Source: Psychrobacter sp. FME13
Lineage (GTDB): Bacteria; Pseudomonadota; Gammaproteobacteria; Pseudomonadales; Moraxellaceae
NCBI RefSeq assembly: GCF_014861395.1
Contig: NZ_RRYV01000020.1
Location: 1-38,874 of the forward strand
Length of the DNA stretch: 38,874 nucleotides
Direction of reading: 5' to 3'
Of this stretch, positions 1 to 9,360 are shown piece by piece. The notes beneath the pieces were generated by a model, which was not told the DNA's origin, ran no database searches, and saw only the letters and a program-made list of their open reading frames with translations. Made by a program: the position numbers and the translations under genes. How positions within the stretch are numbered: position 1 is the stretch's first letter; each line of letters opens with the position of its first letter.

Positions 1-1
1 T

Positions 2-133
2 AATGTAGGGCATCTATACGAAGCAGAGCCTGATTTGCAGAATTTCTATAAAAGCCTAGACCCAACCAATAGCTTTAATCCCGGCATCGGTAAAATGTCG
101 AAAACCAAACGTAACTGCTCGTGCTGTGTGTAA
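2..133 (+). CDS. dld: D-lactate dehydrogenase, C-terminal end (partial)
   Basis: An open frame enters from the left edge and stops at TAA 131-133, giving the last 43 residues of a protein. The stretch NVGHLYEAEPDLQNFYKSLD followed by PTNSFNPGIGKMSK resembles the C terminus of the FAD-dependent, quinone-linked D-lactate dehydrogenase Dld, which oxidises D-lactate to pyruvate at the membrane; E. coli Dld, as I recall it, also ends with a DPTNS-NPGIGK-SK motif. The tail KRNCSCCV is Cys-rich. The gene lies 127 bp upstream of lldD on the same strand, and pairing of D- and L-lactate dehydrogenases is common in the Moraxellaceae. Only a fragment is visible, so another FAD-linked oxidase of the same fold cannot be excluded. 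Confidence 0.7.
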   Translation, partial: NVGHLYEAEPDLQNFYKSLDPTNSFNPGIGKMSKTKRNCSCCV

Positions 134-260
134 TAGTGAGTGTGGGTTGAGCTTGCCGCTTCAAAAATAAGCCAATTGCATCCATCGTTTAGCACTAATC
201 AATAAATAATTAGAGATTCAAAAATATTACATAGATATTTAACAGAATAAGGGCAAGCGT

Positions 261-1403
261 ATGATTATTTCATCTCCAAACGACTACAGGGCTGCTGCCA
301 AGCGCCGACTGCCACCATTTCTATTTCATTATATAGATGGCGGTGCTTATGAGGAATATACCTTAAAACATAATGTTGAAGATTTATCGAAAATTGCCCT
401 TAGACAACGTGTACTAAATGATATGTCACTGCTTAGTCTCGAGACGCAGTTATTTAATGAAACTCTGTCTATGCCTGTCGCGTTGTCACCCGTGGGTCTG
501 ACAGGTATGTATGCCCGCCGCGGAGAAGTGCAGGCCGCTATGGCAGCCGATCAAAAAGGCATTCCGTTTACCATGTCGACAGTTTCGGTTTGTCCGATTG
601 AAGAAGTAGCGCCTAAAATTAACCGTCCGATGTGGTTTCAGCTTTATGTATTAAAGGACCGAGGTTTTATGAAAAATGCCTTGGAGCGTGCCAAAGCGGC
701 GGGGTGTTCGACCTTGGTTTTTACGGTAGATATGCCAGTACCAGGGGCACGCTACCGAGATATGCACTCTGGTATGAGCGGTAAAAATGCTGCTATGCGC
801 CGTTACTTACAGTCTATGACGCATCCGCAATGGGCATGGGATGTAGGGCTAAATGGCCGTCCGCACGATCTGGGCAATATCTCTACTTATTTAGGTAAGC
901 CAACAGGATTGGAAGACTATATAGGCTGGCTAGGTAATAACTTTGACCCCTCTATTTCTTGGAAAGATTTAGATTGGATTCGCGAGTACTGGGATGGGCC
1001 TATGGTCATCAAAGGTATTTTGGACCCAGAAGATGCCAAAGATGCGGTGCGTTTTGGAGCCGACGGCATAGTCGTATCGAATCATGGTGGGCGACAGCTG
1101 GACGGTGTTTTATCCAGTGCACGTGCTCTGCCTCCTATTGCCGATGCAGTTAAAGGAGAGATTAAAATTTTAGCCGACTCTGGTATACGTAATGGCTTAG
1201 ATATTGTGCGTATGTTGGCTTTGGGCGCTGATATTTGCATGCTAGGGCGCGCTTTTATTTATGCTTTAGCAGCGGATGGCGGTGCAGGGGTAAGCAATTT
1301 GTTAGAACTGCTAGATAAAGAAATACGCGTCGCAATGACCTTGACTGGTGCCAAAACGATTGCTGATATTAATTCTGACTGTTTAGTAAAGCTGGAGAAT
1401 TAA
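261..1403 (+). CDS. lldD: L-lactate dehydrogenase, FMN-dependent
   Basis: A 380-residue protein of the alpha-hydroxyacid oxidase family. LldD oxidises L-lactate to pyruvate with FMN and passes electrons to the quinone pool at the inner membrane. The N terminus ([20 protein letters not shown], then YIDGGAYEE) is typical of bacterial LldD. The active-site segment [10 protein letters not shown], about residues 273-282, carries the catalytic histidine and the conserved arginine; VIKGIL just before it holds the FMN-binding lysine. [21 protein letters not shown] and MLGRAF form the phosphate-binding end of the TIM barrel. Length matches E. coli LldD (396) closely. The ATG at 261 follows an AAGGGCAAG-like ribosome site. 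It follows dld and is probably in a lactate-use operon; no lldP or lldR is visible. Confidence 0.95.
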   Translation: MIISSPNDYRAAAKRRLPPFLFHYIDGGAYEEYTLKHNVEDLSKIALRQRVLNDMSLLSLETQLFNETLSMPVALSPVGLTGMYARRGEVQAAMAADQKGIPFTMSTVSVCPIEEVAPKINRPMWFQLYVLKDRGFMKNALERAKAAGCSTLVFTVDMPVPGARYRDMHSGMSGKNAAMRRYLQSMTHPQWAWDVGLNGRPHDLGNISTYLGKPTGLEDYIGWLGNNFDPSISWKDLDWIREYWDGPMVIKGILDPEDAKDAVRFGADGIVVSNHGGRQLDGVLSSARALPPIADAVKGEIKILADSGIRNGLDIVRMLALGADICMLGRAFIYALAADGGAGVSNLLELLDKEIRVAMTLTGAKTIADINSDCLVKLEN

Positions 1404-1673
1404 ACTTGAAGCCGTTAGTTTAGTCATCAATCGTAATAATGAAACTCATAATATTGTTGGCTGACTAGGGATAGACAGATATACCATTACAGGAATGGCT
1501 GACCCAGTATCACCAAAAAATAAATGATTAATACATAAAGCTGACAACGTCTTGGCTGATGAGAAGCGAGAGCTTCGAGATCCACATAAACAGGTTAAAT
1601 GGCTTACACCATAGAAAACCTACATTTAAGACCGCACGACTATATTTGAATGAATTTGATCGGGAGATCAAGG

Positions 1674-4448
1674 ATGACTATAAATAATGACGTATTACGT
1701 GAACGCATCAGCTTATTAGGCTCATTCCTAGGAGATGCGATTTCTCGCCAGACTGGCGACCAGACGCTCGAAACGATTGAAACCCTGCGCAAAGGTTTTA
1801 TTCAACAACGACGCGCGCCTAACGACGCGAACCAGCAACAACTTATCGACTTCATCGCCTCGTTAGATAATCAAACCTTAAAAAACGTCATCCGCAGCTT
1901 TTCTATCTATTTCTTTTTAGCAAATCTAAGTGAGGAAAATTACTTACGCGAGCAGCGTCATGCCTTGCGTATGCAATCCGATCAAAGCTGGGAAGGCTCG
2001 TTTCGCCGCACCTTGCTTGAGTGTCGTGAGCGCAATATTGAACCTACTCAGATGCAAGAGCTGATTGAGCAGCTGAAATTTATACCCGTATTTACCGCGC
2101 ATCCTACTGAAGCGCGCCGCCGTACGACCATGAATCTATTGCAGAGTCTATTTACTCATAGCGACGCCTTAAACAATCTTGCAGAAGACAGCTTTGCCTA
2201 CGAACAAGCAAAAGAAAAAACGGCGCAAACGATTGATTTATTATGGTCATCGGATGAAGTGCGGACGCGTAAGCCATTAGTCTATGACGAGATAAATAAT
2301 GGCCTGCATTATTTTAATGCCAGTTTATTCAATGCCATTCCAAAGGTTTATCGCAATATTAAAGACGCCATTGTTGATATTTATCCAGAGCTAACAGACT
2401 ACCCATTACCTGCCTTCATAAGTTTTGGCTCTTGGATAGGTGGCGACAGAGATGGCAATCCCTTTGTCACTCATGACACCACAGAAATGGCCGTATTGAT
2501 GCATGCTGATACCGTGCTGCGTCACTACCAAGTATTGATCAAGAAATTGCGCCGTGAACTTATTCATAGCGATACGATTGTTACTATCGAACCTGAAGTG
2601 TATGCAAAGATTGAAAGTTACGTTGAGCTCGACAGACGAGTCTTTGATTACAATACTGACGATTACAACAATGAGCCGTACCGCAGATTGTTATCGATTA
2701 TCCTTGCCAAAATAAAAGCGACCAATCGCCACATTCAAAGCAAAGGTACAGACCTCGACGCCGCACACGATGCTTACGCCAACCCACAAGAGTTGTTAGA
2801 AGATTTACGCATCATTCGAAAAAGTGTCAATACTCATGACAAGGCTCATGGCGAAGGGCTATTACTCGATACGATTCGTCTGGTAAAAACCTGCGGCTTT
2901 CATCTAGCAGCGCTCGATATCCGCCAAGAGTCTTCTTATCATAGCGAAGTGATTGCCGATATTTTTGCCAATGCCTCGAACTTACCAGACTATCATGCCC
3001 TCACTGAAATAGAACGCCAGGAGTGGTTGACGCGTTTACTTGCAAAGCCTGGTACACCGCTCATCTATACCGATAATTTAACTGATAAAACCCGTGAACA
3101 ATTAGCCTTGATGAACTCAGTGGCAACATTACGTAAGCTGGTCGGGCAAGATACGTTTGGCTGTTATGTCATTTCGATGACCAATAATGCCAGTCAATTA
3201 TTAGAAGTCTTACTACTGATGCGTTTTGCAGGCTTATGCAGGGTTGATGATGCAGGTCAGCTGTCTGCTGACTTACCCGTCGCACCCTTGTTTGAAACCA
3301 TCGAAGATCTTAAAAATATCGATAAGATCTTACCTGCCGTGTTGGACAATCCGCTATATCGAGGGTTGCTTGCGCACTCAGATAATACCCAAGAAATCAT
3401 GTTAGGTTATTCAGATTCATCAAAAGATGGCGGCATCATTACGTCTGCATGGCAGCTTTATAGCGCGCAGCAAACCATTAACCGTATCGCTGCTGAATAT
3501 GGTATCAAAACACGCCTGTTTCATGGGCGCGGTGGCTCTGTCAGTCGTGGCGGTGGCTCAACCCACAAAGCCATCGCAGCACAACCTGCCGGGACACTGC
3601 ATGGAGAAATTAAAGTCACTGAGCAAGGTGAAGTCCTTTATGCCAAATATGCCAACACCGATACCGCTGTGTTTGAGCTTACCATGGGCATCACTGGTAC
3701 GCTTAAAGCTTGCTCAACAAGATTTGTGGTGCAACCGCCTGAACTACCAAATTATGAAGCACTCTTTGCGCGTCTAGCCGATGCGGGTGAACAAAGTTAT
3801 CGTACGCTTACTGACCATACCGAAGGGTTTTATCAGTTCTATTCACAAGTGACGCCAGTGCAGGAAATCTCTTTATTAAATATTGGCTCGCGCCCAGCGC
3901 ACCGTAACAAAGGCCTGCCAAGTAAAACAACCTTGCGGGCAATTCCTTGGGTATTTGGTTGGTCTTTAGCGCGCTTCACCCTACCAGCTTGGTATGGCGT
4001 AGGTAGTGCTCTTCATAGCGTTAAAGAAGACGAAGCTTTAATGAGAGAGATGATTGATTGCTGGCCATTTTTTAACGTATTTATTAGTAATATTGAAATG
4101 GCGTTTACCAAGTCTGAGATGAGCATTGCTCAGGCTTATAGTCAGTTATGTGAAGATGAGGGATTACGTGAAAAGATTATGCAAGCGGTAATCGATGAGC
4201 ATCACCTAACCTTCTCAGGTTTAAACGCTTTGCTTAACCAGACATCATTATTGGCACATCAGCAAAACCTTGCCGCGTCACTGCAGTGGCGAAATGCTTA
4301 TTTAGATCCGATTAACTACATACAAATCGAGTTGTTGAAACGTGCCAGACAAAAAGACACTATATATGATGACGGTGACCTTAGTGTTGAAGATCCATTA
4401 ATCCGTAGTATCAATGCTTTGGCAGCGGGTCTACGCAATACGGGTTAA
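1674..4448 (+). CDS. ppc: Phosphoenolpyruvate carboxylase
   Basis: Ppc carboxylates phosphoenolpyruvate with bicarbonate to oxaloacetate, refilling the TCA cycle. All family hallmarks are present in order: FTAHPTEARRRT with the catalytic His near residue 142, SWIGGDRDGNPFVTHDTT, LGYSDSSKDGGI, the glycine-rich loop GRGGSVSRGGGSTH, RAIPWVFGWSLARFTLPAWYG, and the conserved C terminus AAGLRNTG. The open frame extends up to an ATG at 1650, but the ATG at 1674 is preferred because GGGAG lies about 8 bases before it; this gives 924 residues (883 in E. coli). No terminator could be recognised downstream. It appears to be a single-gene unit. Confidence 0.95.
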   Translation: MTINNDVLRERISLLGSFLGDAISRQTGDQTLETIETLRKGFIQQRRAPNDANQQQLIDFIASLDNQTLKNVIRSFSIYFFLANLSEENYLREQRHALRMQSDQSWEGSFRRTLLECRERNIEPTQMQELIEQLKFIPVFTAHPTEARRRTTMNLLQSLFTHSDALNNLAEDSFAYEQAKEKTAQTIDLLWSSDEVRTRKPLVYDEINNGLHYFNASLFNAIPKVYRNIKDAIVDIYPELTDYPLPAFISFGSWIGGDRDGNPFVTHDTTEMAVLMHADTVLRHYQVLIKKLRRELIHSDTIVTIEPEVYAKIESYVELDRRVFDYNTDDYNNEPYRRLLSIILAKIKATNRHIQSKGTDLDAAHDAYANPQELLEDLRIIRKSVNTHDKAHGEGLLLDTIRLVKTCGFHLAALDIRQESSYHSEVIADIFANASNLPDYHALTEIERQEWLTRLLAKPGTPLIYTDNLTDKTREQLALMNSVATLRKLVGQDTFGCYVISMTNNASQLLEVLLLMRFAGLCRVDDAGQLSADLPVAPLFETIEDLKNIDKILPAVLDNPLYRGLLAHSDNTQEIMLGYSDSSKDGGIITSAWQLYSAQQTINRIAAEYGIKTRLFHGRGGSVSRGGGSTHKAIAAQPAGTLHGEIKVTEQGEVLYAKYANTDTAVFELTMGITGTLKACSTRFVVQPPELPNYEALFARLADAGEQSYRTLTDHTEGFYQFYSQVTPVQEISLLNIGSRPAHRNKGLPSKTTLRAIPWVFGWSLARFTLPAWYGVGSALHSVKEDEALMREMIDCWPFFNVFISNIEMAFTKSEMSIAQAYSQLCEDEGLREKIMQAVIDEHHLTFSGLNALLNQTSLLAHQQNLAASLQWRNAYLDPINYIQIELLKRARQKDTIYDDGDLSVEDPLIRSINALAAGLRNTG

Positions 4449-4769
4449 TTAATAGAGAATTACGTTCAGATATCTAACTTATGACCTAAATACATTGACT
4501 TCCTTTAATTAAATTAAGAAGGTTGAAAAGGTGTAAGGGTCAACTAATTTAGATGTGGGTGGGTTTCTATCGTCAGGCTCCCTAACTAAAATCTCCCGAA
4601 TTTTTTTATACGGATTTGACGGTAGGGGTCAGTCAGCTACCAGCTATCGAGACGACCCGTATGTAACTTGGTGAAACAGATGCTTGATTATGCCACTACA
4701 GTCTATTAATTAGGCAGCAATTGAGACAAGATGTTAGAAAAAAATATTGCCTCTCAAAAAGCTCGATTA
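4449..4769. other. Intergenic region between convergent ppc and the pqq-linked dipeptidase gene
   Basis: These 321 bases separate two convergent transcription units. I see no open frame worth calling, no RNA gene and no strong hairpin followed by a T-tract. A weak AT-rich inverted repeat (TTTAATTAAATTAA, near 4503-4516) and short T- and A-runs near 4601 and 4740 may contribute to transcription ending on either strand, but this is not convincing. Confidence 0.5.
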
Positions 4770-5825
4770 TCACTGCCATATCCTATCCAGCACAGTGAAC
4801 CAATTCTTTGACGTAATCTTTTCAATGAGTGGATCGGAGAAATGTCGTTGTTGCATGTGCTCAATCAGCATAGAGATTTGACTGATATCAGATAACTCAT
4901 CTGGCAATAGACAACCATCAAAATCAGAGCCAAAACCGACGTGATCTTCGCCTAAATGGTCAACTAGATAATCAAGATGATCGACAATCACATCAACTGA
5001 AGTTTGCGTGTTGCGTTGACCGTCAGCACGAAGAAATGCAACATCAAAGTTCACCCCAACCATACCACCGCTTTGTTTAATGGCAGCCAGTTGCTGGTCA
5101 GTCAAATTCCTTGCTTGCTGACATAACGCGTGTGCATTAGAGTGTGTCGCGACAATGGGCTGATCAATAATCTCTAACGTATCCCAAAAAGCACGCTCAT
5201 TCATATGCGACACATCGATTAGCATATGTTTTTCACGACACTTTAGAATGAGGTCTTTACCTTGATCCGTGAGACCAGATCCTGTATCGGGAGAATGAGG
5301 AAAGGAGGCATTTAAGCCATCACCAAAGAGGCTTTTTCTATTCCAGAGTGGCCCTATACTTCTAAGACCTGCATCATAAAACACATCCAGCAGTTCAGGC
5401 TGTATAGCCAAAAACTCAGCACCTTCCAAATGCAAAACGATGGCCAGTTGCTTATTCTGCTGACAAGCTTGGATTTGTTCTAATGAAGTACAAATCTGGA
5501 TTTGAGCATCAGATCTTGCCTGTAATTGCTGTGCAAGTGCTAATTGCGCACAGCAGATATCGACGATTTCTTGCGGAGTGAAGTCTGAATGTGATGGATT
5601 GGCTAACTTGTCAGGATGGTTGTTTTTCACATAAGCGTAGGGCGGCAGGAAAATAGAAAATAATCCGCCCATCCATCCCGCTTTCTGACAACGTTGTAAA
5701 TCCAAATGTCCCGGTAACGTGCCATAAATGAAATCGTGCACAGGATCGACAGCTGAACTCAGCCACAGGCGAGTTAACAGATCATTATGTCCATCAAATA
5801 TTACAGGTTGAGCGTTCATATTCAA
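4770..5825 (-). CDS. Dipeptidase, peptidase family M19 (renal dipeptidase-like), last gene of the pqq operon
   Basis: A 351-residue zinc dipeptidase of the M19 amidohydrolase-fold family. Metal-ligand motifs are present in order: FDGHNDLL (HxD) at residues 9-16, HLEGAEFL near 132 with the bridging Glu, DVSHM near 203, [10 protein letters not shown] near 226, and GFGSDFDG near 300. It has no signal peptide, so it should be cytoplasmic. Its ATG overlaps the pqqE stop by 4 bases (ATGA), so it is translationally coupled to pqqE. Members of this family accompany pqq genes in related genera. The operon visible here has no PqqF/PqqG protease, so a role in trimming the cross-linked PqqA peptide is an attractive inference but is not shown. 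General dipeptide turnover is the alternative. Confidence 0.88.
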   Translation of the reverse strand: MNMNAQPVIFDGHNDLLTRLWLSSAVDPVHDFIYGTLPGHLDLQRCQKAGWMGGLFSIFLPPYAYVKNNHPDKLANPSHSDFTPQEIVDICCAQLALAQQLQARSDAQIQICTSLEQIQACQQNKQLAIVLHLEGAEFLAIQPELLDVFYDAGLRSIGPLWNRKSLFGDGLNASFPHSPDTGSGLTDQGKDLILKCREKHMLIDVSHMNERAFWDTLEIIDQPIVATHSNAHALCQQARNLTDQQLAAIKQSGGMVGVNFDVAFLRADGQRNTQTSVDVIVDHLDYLVDHLGEDHVGFGSDFDGCLLPDELSDISQISMLIEHMQQRHFSDPLIEKITSKNWFTVLDRIWQ

Positions 5826-6988
5826 TCCGTTACCGTACGAGTAGGTATCAGTTGTTCTTCATTCAGCTGTTTGTTACTTAGCCGCTTAGAGTTTTTAGGG
5901 TTACGAAAACGTAATTCCTCAAAAGGTACAGGCGTCTCGCTATTGATACGCGCTTCCTCGATTAGATAATGATAAGGTGATTTTCCACACACAGGATCGG
6001 CGTTTTTTGCATCTCCAGTCAGCATAAACGCTTGGCAACGACAGCCACCGTAATCCCGCTCTTTATCTGGGCAGCTTTGGCAGATGTCGGGCATCCAATC
6101 GTCACCGCGAAACTGGTTAAAACTCGCAGACTCATACCAGATATCTGACAGCTGGGTATCGCGTACGTTAGGGAACTGTATTGGCATTTGTCTGGCAGCA
6201 TGGCAAGGTAGCGCTGTGCCATCAGGTGCTACTGTTAAGAAAATCTTGCCCCAACCATCCATACAAGGTTTCGGACGTTCTTCATAATAGTCAGGCACTA
6301 CGAAAATAAGTTTGCATTTGATACCACGTTCTTCAATTTTTTCACGATATTCATTGGTAATGCGTTCTGCACTGACTACTTGCGCTTTGGTTGGTAGCAA
6401 ACCCTCTATGTTTTCAAAAGCCCAACCATAAAACTGACAAATAGCCAGCTCGACCGTATCCGCTTCCAGCTCTAAACACAGATCAATAATCTGGTCAATC
6501 TGATCAATGTTTTGCCGATGAATCACAAAGTTAAGCACCATCGGATAGTCGTATTGTTTGACCAGACGTGACATCTCATACTTTTGCTCAAAAGCATGTT
6601 TCGAACCTGCCAAGAGATTGTTTACCGATGGATCACTGGCTTGAAAACTGATTTGGATATGCTGAAGGCCTGCTTCTTTTAGACTCGCGATTCTAGCTTC
6701 AGTAAGTCCCATACCTGAGGTGATGAGGTTGGTATAAAAACCTTGCTTGTGCGCATAAGCGACCATTTCTTCTAAGTCTTGACGCACCAGTGGCTCACCG
6801 CCAGAAAACCCAAGCTGCACCGCGCCCATTTGCCGCGCCTGATCAAACACATCAAACCATTCCTTTGTCATCAGCTCTTCTTTGTACTGAGCATAGTCAA
6901 TGGGATTGGAGCAATACGGGCATTGTAAGGGGCAACGATAGGTCAACTCAGCGAGTAACCATAGCGGCAGTCCGACGGGTGCAGTCAT
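5822..6988 (-). CDS. pqqE: PqqA peptide cyclase, radical SAM/SPASM enzyme PqqE
   Basis: PqqE forms the carbon-carbon bond between the Glu and Tyr side chains of PqqA, the first committed step of PQQ synthesis, using S-adenosylmethionine. The radical SAM cluster motif CPLQCPYC is at residues 19-26. [10 protein letters not shown] follows as the GGEP motif that contacts SAM. The C-terminal SPASM region supplies ligands for two auxiliary iron-sulfur clusters: CHAARQMP, then [19 protein letters not shown] and DPVCGKSP. The 388-residue length is normal. The gene overlaps pqqD upstream and the dipeptidase gene downstream by 4 bases each, so translation is coupled along the operon. Confidence 0.97.
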   Translation of the reverse strand: MTAPVGLPLWLLAELTYRCPLQCPYCSNPIDYAQYKEELMTKEWFDVFDQARQMGAVQLGFSGGEPLVRQDLEEMVAYAHKQGFYTNLITSGMGLTEARIASLKEAGLQHIQISFQASDPSVNNLLAGSKHAFEQKYEMSRLVKQYDYPMVLNFVIHRQNIDQIDQIIDLCLELEADTVELAICQFYGWAFENIEGLLPTKAQVVSAERITNEYREKIEERGIKCKLIFVVPDYYEERPKPCMDGWGKIFLTVAPDGTALPCHAARQMPIQFPNVRDTQLSDIWYESASFNQFRGDDWMPDICQSCPDKERDYGGCRCQAFMLTGDAKNADPVCGKSPYHYLIEEARINSETPVPFEELRFRNPKNSKRLSNKQLNEEQLIPTRTVTD

Positions 6989-7269
6989 ACTAAATCAATC
7001 CAATGTTCACGTTGAGCCACCAACATATATTCGATAATGTCTTGCTCGATTTCAGGTATATCACCAAACATAGCCTTCACCTTTTTAATAATATCAGCAA
7101 TGGACGCTTGACCATCAATGTGTTGACCGATGATGCTGGCACTCTCATTTAATTTGATCATCCCTTCAGGATACAGCAACACATAAGCGTTCTGTGCAGG
7201 CTCAAACTGAAAGCGATAACCATGACGCCATACTGGGACGATAGAGTGATCTAGTTCAGGTAAACTCAT
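6985..7269 (-). CDS. pqqD: PqqA-binding chaperone PqqD
   Basis: This 94-residue protein belongs to the PqqD/RRE family. PqqD binds the PqqA precursor and presents it to PqqE. The C-terminal part shows the usual pattern: [20 protein letters not shown] followed by [14 protein letters not shown] and a short amphipathic helix, ending in a hydrophobic tail. It sits between pqqC and pqqE with 4-base overlaps on both sides (pqqC stop with pqqD ATG; pqqD stop with pqqE ATG), which suggests tight coupling and equal dosage of PqqD and PqqE. Confidence 0.95.
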   Translation of the reverse strand: MSLPELDHSIVPVWRHGYRFQFEPAQNAYVLLYPEGMIKLNESASIIGQHIDGQASIADIIKKVKAMFGDIPEIEQDIIEYMLVAQREHWIDLV

Positions 7270-8033
7270 TTGAACAATCCTTTATGCCAGACATTATCAT
7301 CAGTGACGCTTTGGTAAGGGGCTTGATTATGGACATAGGCCAAGCTCAAAGAATCCAAAATGGTCCACAAAATATCCAGTTTAAATTGTAGAATCTCTAA
7401 CATACGCTCTTGTTGTTCAACTGTTTTGAATGAGTCGAGCGTAATGGTTAGGCCATGCTCAACATCGCGGCGGGCCTGACTTAAGCGCGAGCGAAAATAG
7501 GTATAACCTTGCTCTTTAATCCAAGGATAATGTTTTGGCCAAGACTCTAAGCGCGATTGATGAATCTGCGGGGCAAAAAGCTCTGTCAGTGAGCTGCTAG
7601 CTGCTTCTCGCCATGAGGTACGACGCGCAAAATTTACATAAGCATCGACTGCAAAACGTACACCCGGCAACACCAATTCTTCAGAAATCACTTGTTCGCG
7701 GCTAAGACCAACCGCTTCTGCCAGACTCAACCATGCTTCACGACCGCCACCATCAGGATACACGCCATCTTGATCAATCATGCGCTGAATCCACTCTTGA
7801 CGCACCCGCTGATCGGGGCAATTCGCCATGATTGCCGCATCTTTCAAGGGAATATTGATTTGATAATAGAATCTGTTGGCGACCCACGCTTGAATCTGCT
7901 GTTGGGTCGCTTGTCCTTCATGCATCATGATATGAAAAGGGTGGTAAATATGGTAATACTGACCTTTAGCCAAAATCGCTTGTTCAAACGCCTCTACGCT
8001 AAGGGCGGTCTTCTCTTCTTGCATGCTGTTCAT
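7266..8033 (-). CDS. pqqC: Pyrroloquinoline-quinone synthase PqqC
   Basis: PqqC is the cofactor-less oxidase that catalyses the last step of PQQ synthesis, ring closure and an eight-electron oxidation using O2. The 255-residue sequence is very close to the K. pneumoniae enzyme as I recall it: [77 protein letters not shown] and [12 protein letters not shown]. Active-site residues equivalent to H24, R50, H154, Y175 and R179 are kept. One is not: the segment that reads DHDG in Klebsiella, containing active-site H84, is DQDG here (Gln88, codon CAA at 7770-7772). The start codon lies 12 bases after pqqB. Confidence 0.96.
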   Translation of the reverse strand: MNSMQEEKTALSVEAFEQAILAKGQYYHIYHPFHIMMHEGQATQQQIQAWVANRFYYQINIPLKDAAIMANCPDQRVRQEWIQRMIDQDGVYPDGGGREAWLSLAEAVGLSREQVISEELVLPGVRFAVDAYVNFARRTSWREAASSSLTELFAPQIHQSRLESWPKHYPWIKEQGYTYFRSRLSQARRDVEHGLTITLDSFKTVEQQERMLEILQFKLDILWTILDSLSLAYVHNQAPYQSVTDDNVWHKGLFK

Positions 8034-8045
8034 ATTATCTTCGCC

Positions 8046-8957
8046 TTACAGTTCAAGCTGCATACCATCAAAAGCCACTTCAACACCGTGTCTTTTTAAT
8101 TCAGCAGCTTGTTCAGAGTCTTCATTCAATATCGGATTGGTGTTATTGATATGAATTAATATTTTGCGGGAATTTTCGAGTTGATCTAAATAATGTAGCG
8201 AGCCATCTTCACCACTAATGTGTAAATGACCCATATCTTGACCCGTTTTAGTACCGACGCCACATTCTTGCATCTCATTGTCGGTCCATAGCGTGCCGTC
8301 AATCATGACGCAATCAGAAGCTTGCATAATCTGCATAACCTCATCGTCAATCTTGCCTAGGCCTGGCGCATAAAAGAGTTGTTTTTGCGTTTTTAAGTCT
8401 TTTACAATCAGCGCAATATTATCGCCATCATGGGGGTTATTACGATGTGGCGAGTAGGGTGGTGCCGAGCTTCTAATCACCAAAGGCGTCAATTCTAAAT
8501 TGCTAAAACCTTCAATATTAAAGGTCTGTTTCGGATCAATTTGGTGATATTGCAGGCCACCATTCCAGTGTTTCAACATATTGAAAATAGGAAACCCTGT
8601 CGTGAGATCTTGGTAGACCATCTCAGTACACCAAACAGGAATCGGACACCCTTCTCGCAGGGTCAATAGCCCAGTCGTATGGTCAAGCTGACTGTCCATC
8701 AAAACCACATTCGTGATGCCTGTATCTCTCAGGTTACGTGCTGGCTGTGCCGCCTTAAATTCAAATAATTGCTGACGAATATCAGGTGACGCGTTGAATA
8801 AAATCCAATCTATGCCATTCTCTGATATGGCTATCGAAGACTGGGTGCGGGTCTTTGCTTCAATTGTGCCTTGACGAACACCATGACAATTATAGCAATT
8901 GCAATTCCACTGTGGAAAACCACCACCAGCCGCTGAGCCTAAAACGTGAATATACAT
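8046..8957 (-). CDS. pqqB: PQQ biosynthesis protein PqqB (metallo-beta-lactamase fold)
   Basis: A 303-residue protein of the PqqB family, which has the metallo-beta-lactamase fold and is thought to act as an oxygenase on the PqqA-derived Tyr or Glu-Tyr intermediate. It starts [20 protein letters not shown] and continues with the family's Cys cluster NCYNCHGVR. The segment [17 protein letters not shown] stands where other family members have the HxHxDH zinc motif, as is usual for PqqB. The C terminus keeps [12 protein letters not shown] and HINNTNPIL. It is separated from pqqA by about 70 bases that contain a hairpin with a T-run, so its expression is expected to be lower than that of pqqA. 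Confidence 0.96.
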   Translation of the reverse strand: MYIHVLGSAAGGGFPQWNCNCYNCHGVRQGTIEAKTRTQSSIAISENGIDWILFNASPDIRQQLFEFKAAQPARNLRDTGITNVVLMDSQLDHTTGLLTLREGCPIPVWCTEMVYQDLTTGFPIFNMLKHWNGGLQYHQIDPKQTFNIEGFSNLELTPLVIRSSAPPYSPHRNNPHDGDNIALIVKDLKTQKQLFYAPGLGKIDDEVMQIMQASDCVMIDGTLWTDNEMQECGVGTKTGQDMGHLHISGEDGSLHYLDQLENSRKILIHINNTNPILNEDSEQAAELKRHGVEVAFDGMQLEL

Positions 8958-8971
8958 AAATCAATATTTCC

Positions 8972-9005
8972 AAAAAAATAAAAGCCCTAATCATCTAGGG
9001 CTTTT
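8972..9005 (-). terminator. Attenuator-like terminator between pqqA and pqqB
   Basis: On the minus strand a perfect 10 bp stem (AAAAGCCCTA at 8996-9005 paired with TAGGGCTTTT at 8980-8989) has a 6-base loop and is followed by seven T residues (8972-8978). This is a classic intrinsic terminator lying inside the operon, directly after pqqA. Partial read-through would make pqqA mRNA, which encodes the consumed peptide substrate, more abundant than the enzyme genes. Confidence 0.85.
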
Positions 9006-9028
9006 AATGTATTTAAGTCTAGTAAATT

Positions 9029-9103
9029 TTAACGCGCTTCAAAATACATAGTGACTTCGAAACCGATACGGATATCTTGAAAAGCTGGTTTAGTCCATTG
9101 CAT
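9029..9103 (-). CDS. pqqA: PQQ precursor peptide PqqA
   Basis: A 24-residue peptide encoded on the minus strand just before pqq[21 protein letters not shown] then FEAR. It contains the invariant E-V-T-M-Y motif, whose Glu16 and Tyr20 are joined by PqqE and become the carbon and nitrogen skeleton of PQQ. A good ribosome site (GGAG) lies 8 bases before the ATG. The gene is short enough to be missed by ordinary gene callers. A sigma70-like promoter candidate lies about 60-90 bases upstream. Confidence 0.97.
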   Translation of the reverse strand: MQWTKPAFQDIRIGFEVTMYFEAR

Positions 9104-9162
9104 AGGATTACTCCGGAAAGATCTCACTAGCTAATAAGTAAGATTAGTAAAAAGAATCTTTA

Positions 9163-9192
9163 ATGGTATTCTAATCTAGCCCCTGCTGTCAA
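9163..9192 (-). promoter_or_regulatory. Candidate sigma70 promoter of the pqq operon
   Basis: On the minus strand a perfect -35 hexamer TTGACA (9187-9192) is followed after 18 bases by TACCAT (9163-9168, four of six matches to TATAAT). Transcription would start near 9156, leaving a leader of about 50 bases before pqqA. Found by eye only. Confidence 0.45.
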
Positions 9193-9311
9193 ATCTGTAA
9201 AAAGACGGAAAACATTTTAGTTACGCAGTCTAACAGTAGTAATCAAACTATACTTATCTTGGCATATACCACTGTTCATTGTAAGGTAAATTGGATATAT
9301 GCCTTAGTAAT

Positions 9312-9339
9312 AAAACGGCAATGAATCAAATCATTACCG
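9312..9339 (-). terminator. Terminator downstream of gcd
   Basis: On the minus strand, 22 bases after the gcd stop, a 9 bp stem (CGGTAATGA with TCATTGCCG, one G-U pair, 6-base loop) is followed by TTTTATT. This fits an intrinsic terminator that ends the gcd transcript before the pqq promoter. A second inverted repeat, GGCATATACC (9261-9270) with GGATATATGCC (9293-9303), lies next to it. Confidence 0.65.
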
Positions 9340-9360
9340 CTTCATTAAACAGGTATGATG

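Noticed and set aside
1650..1673. Upstream ATG extending ppc by eight residues
   Set aside because: The ATG at 1674 has a properly spaced GGGAG site and its product begins like other Ppc proteins; the extra residues MNLIGRSR come from the ribosome-site region.
4560..4680. Possible tRNA or small RNA between ppc and the dipeptidase gene
   Set aside because: No cloverleaf, T-loop or clear terminator could be made from the sequence; short pairings there are not better than chance.
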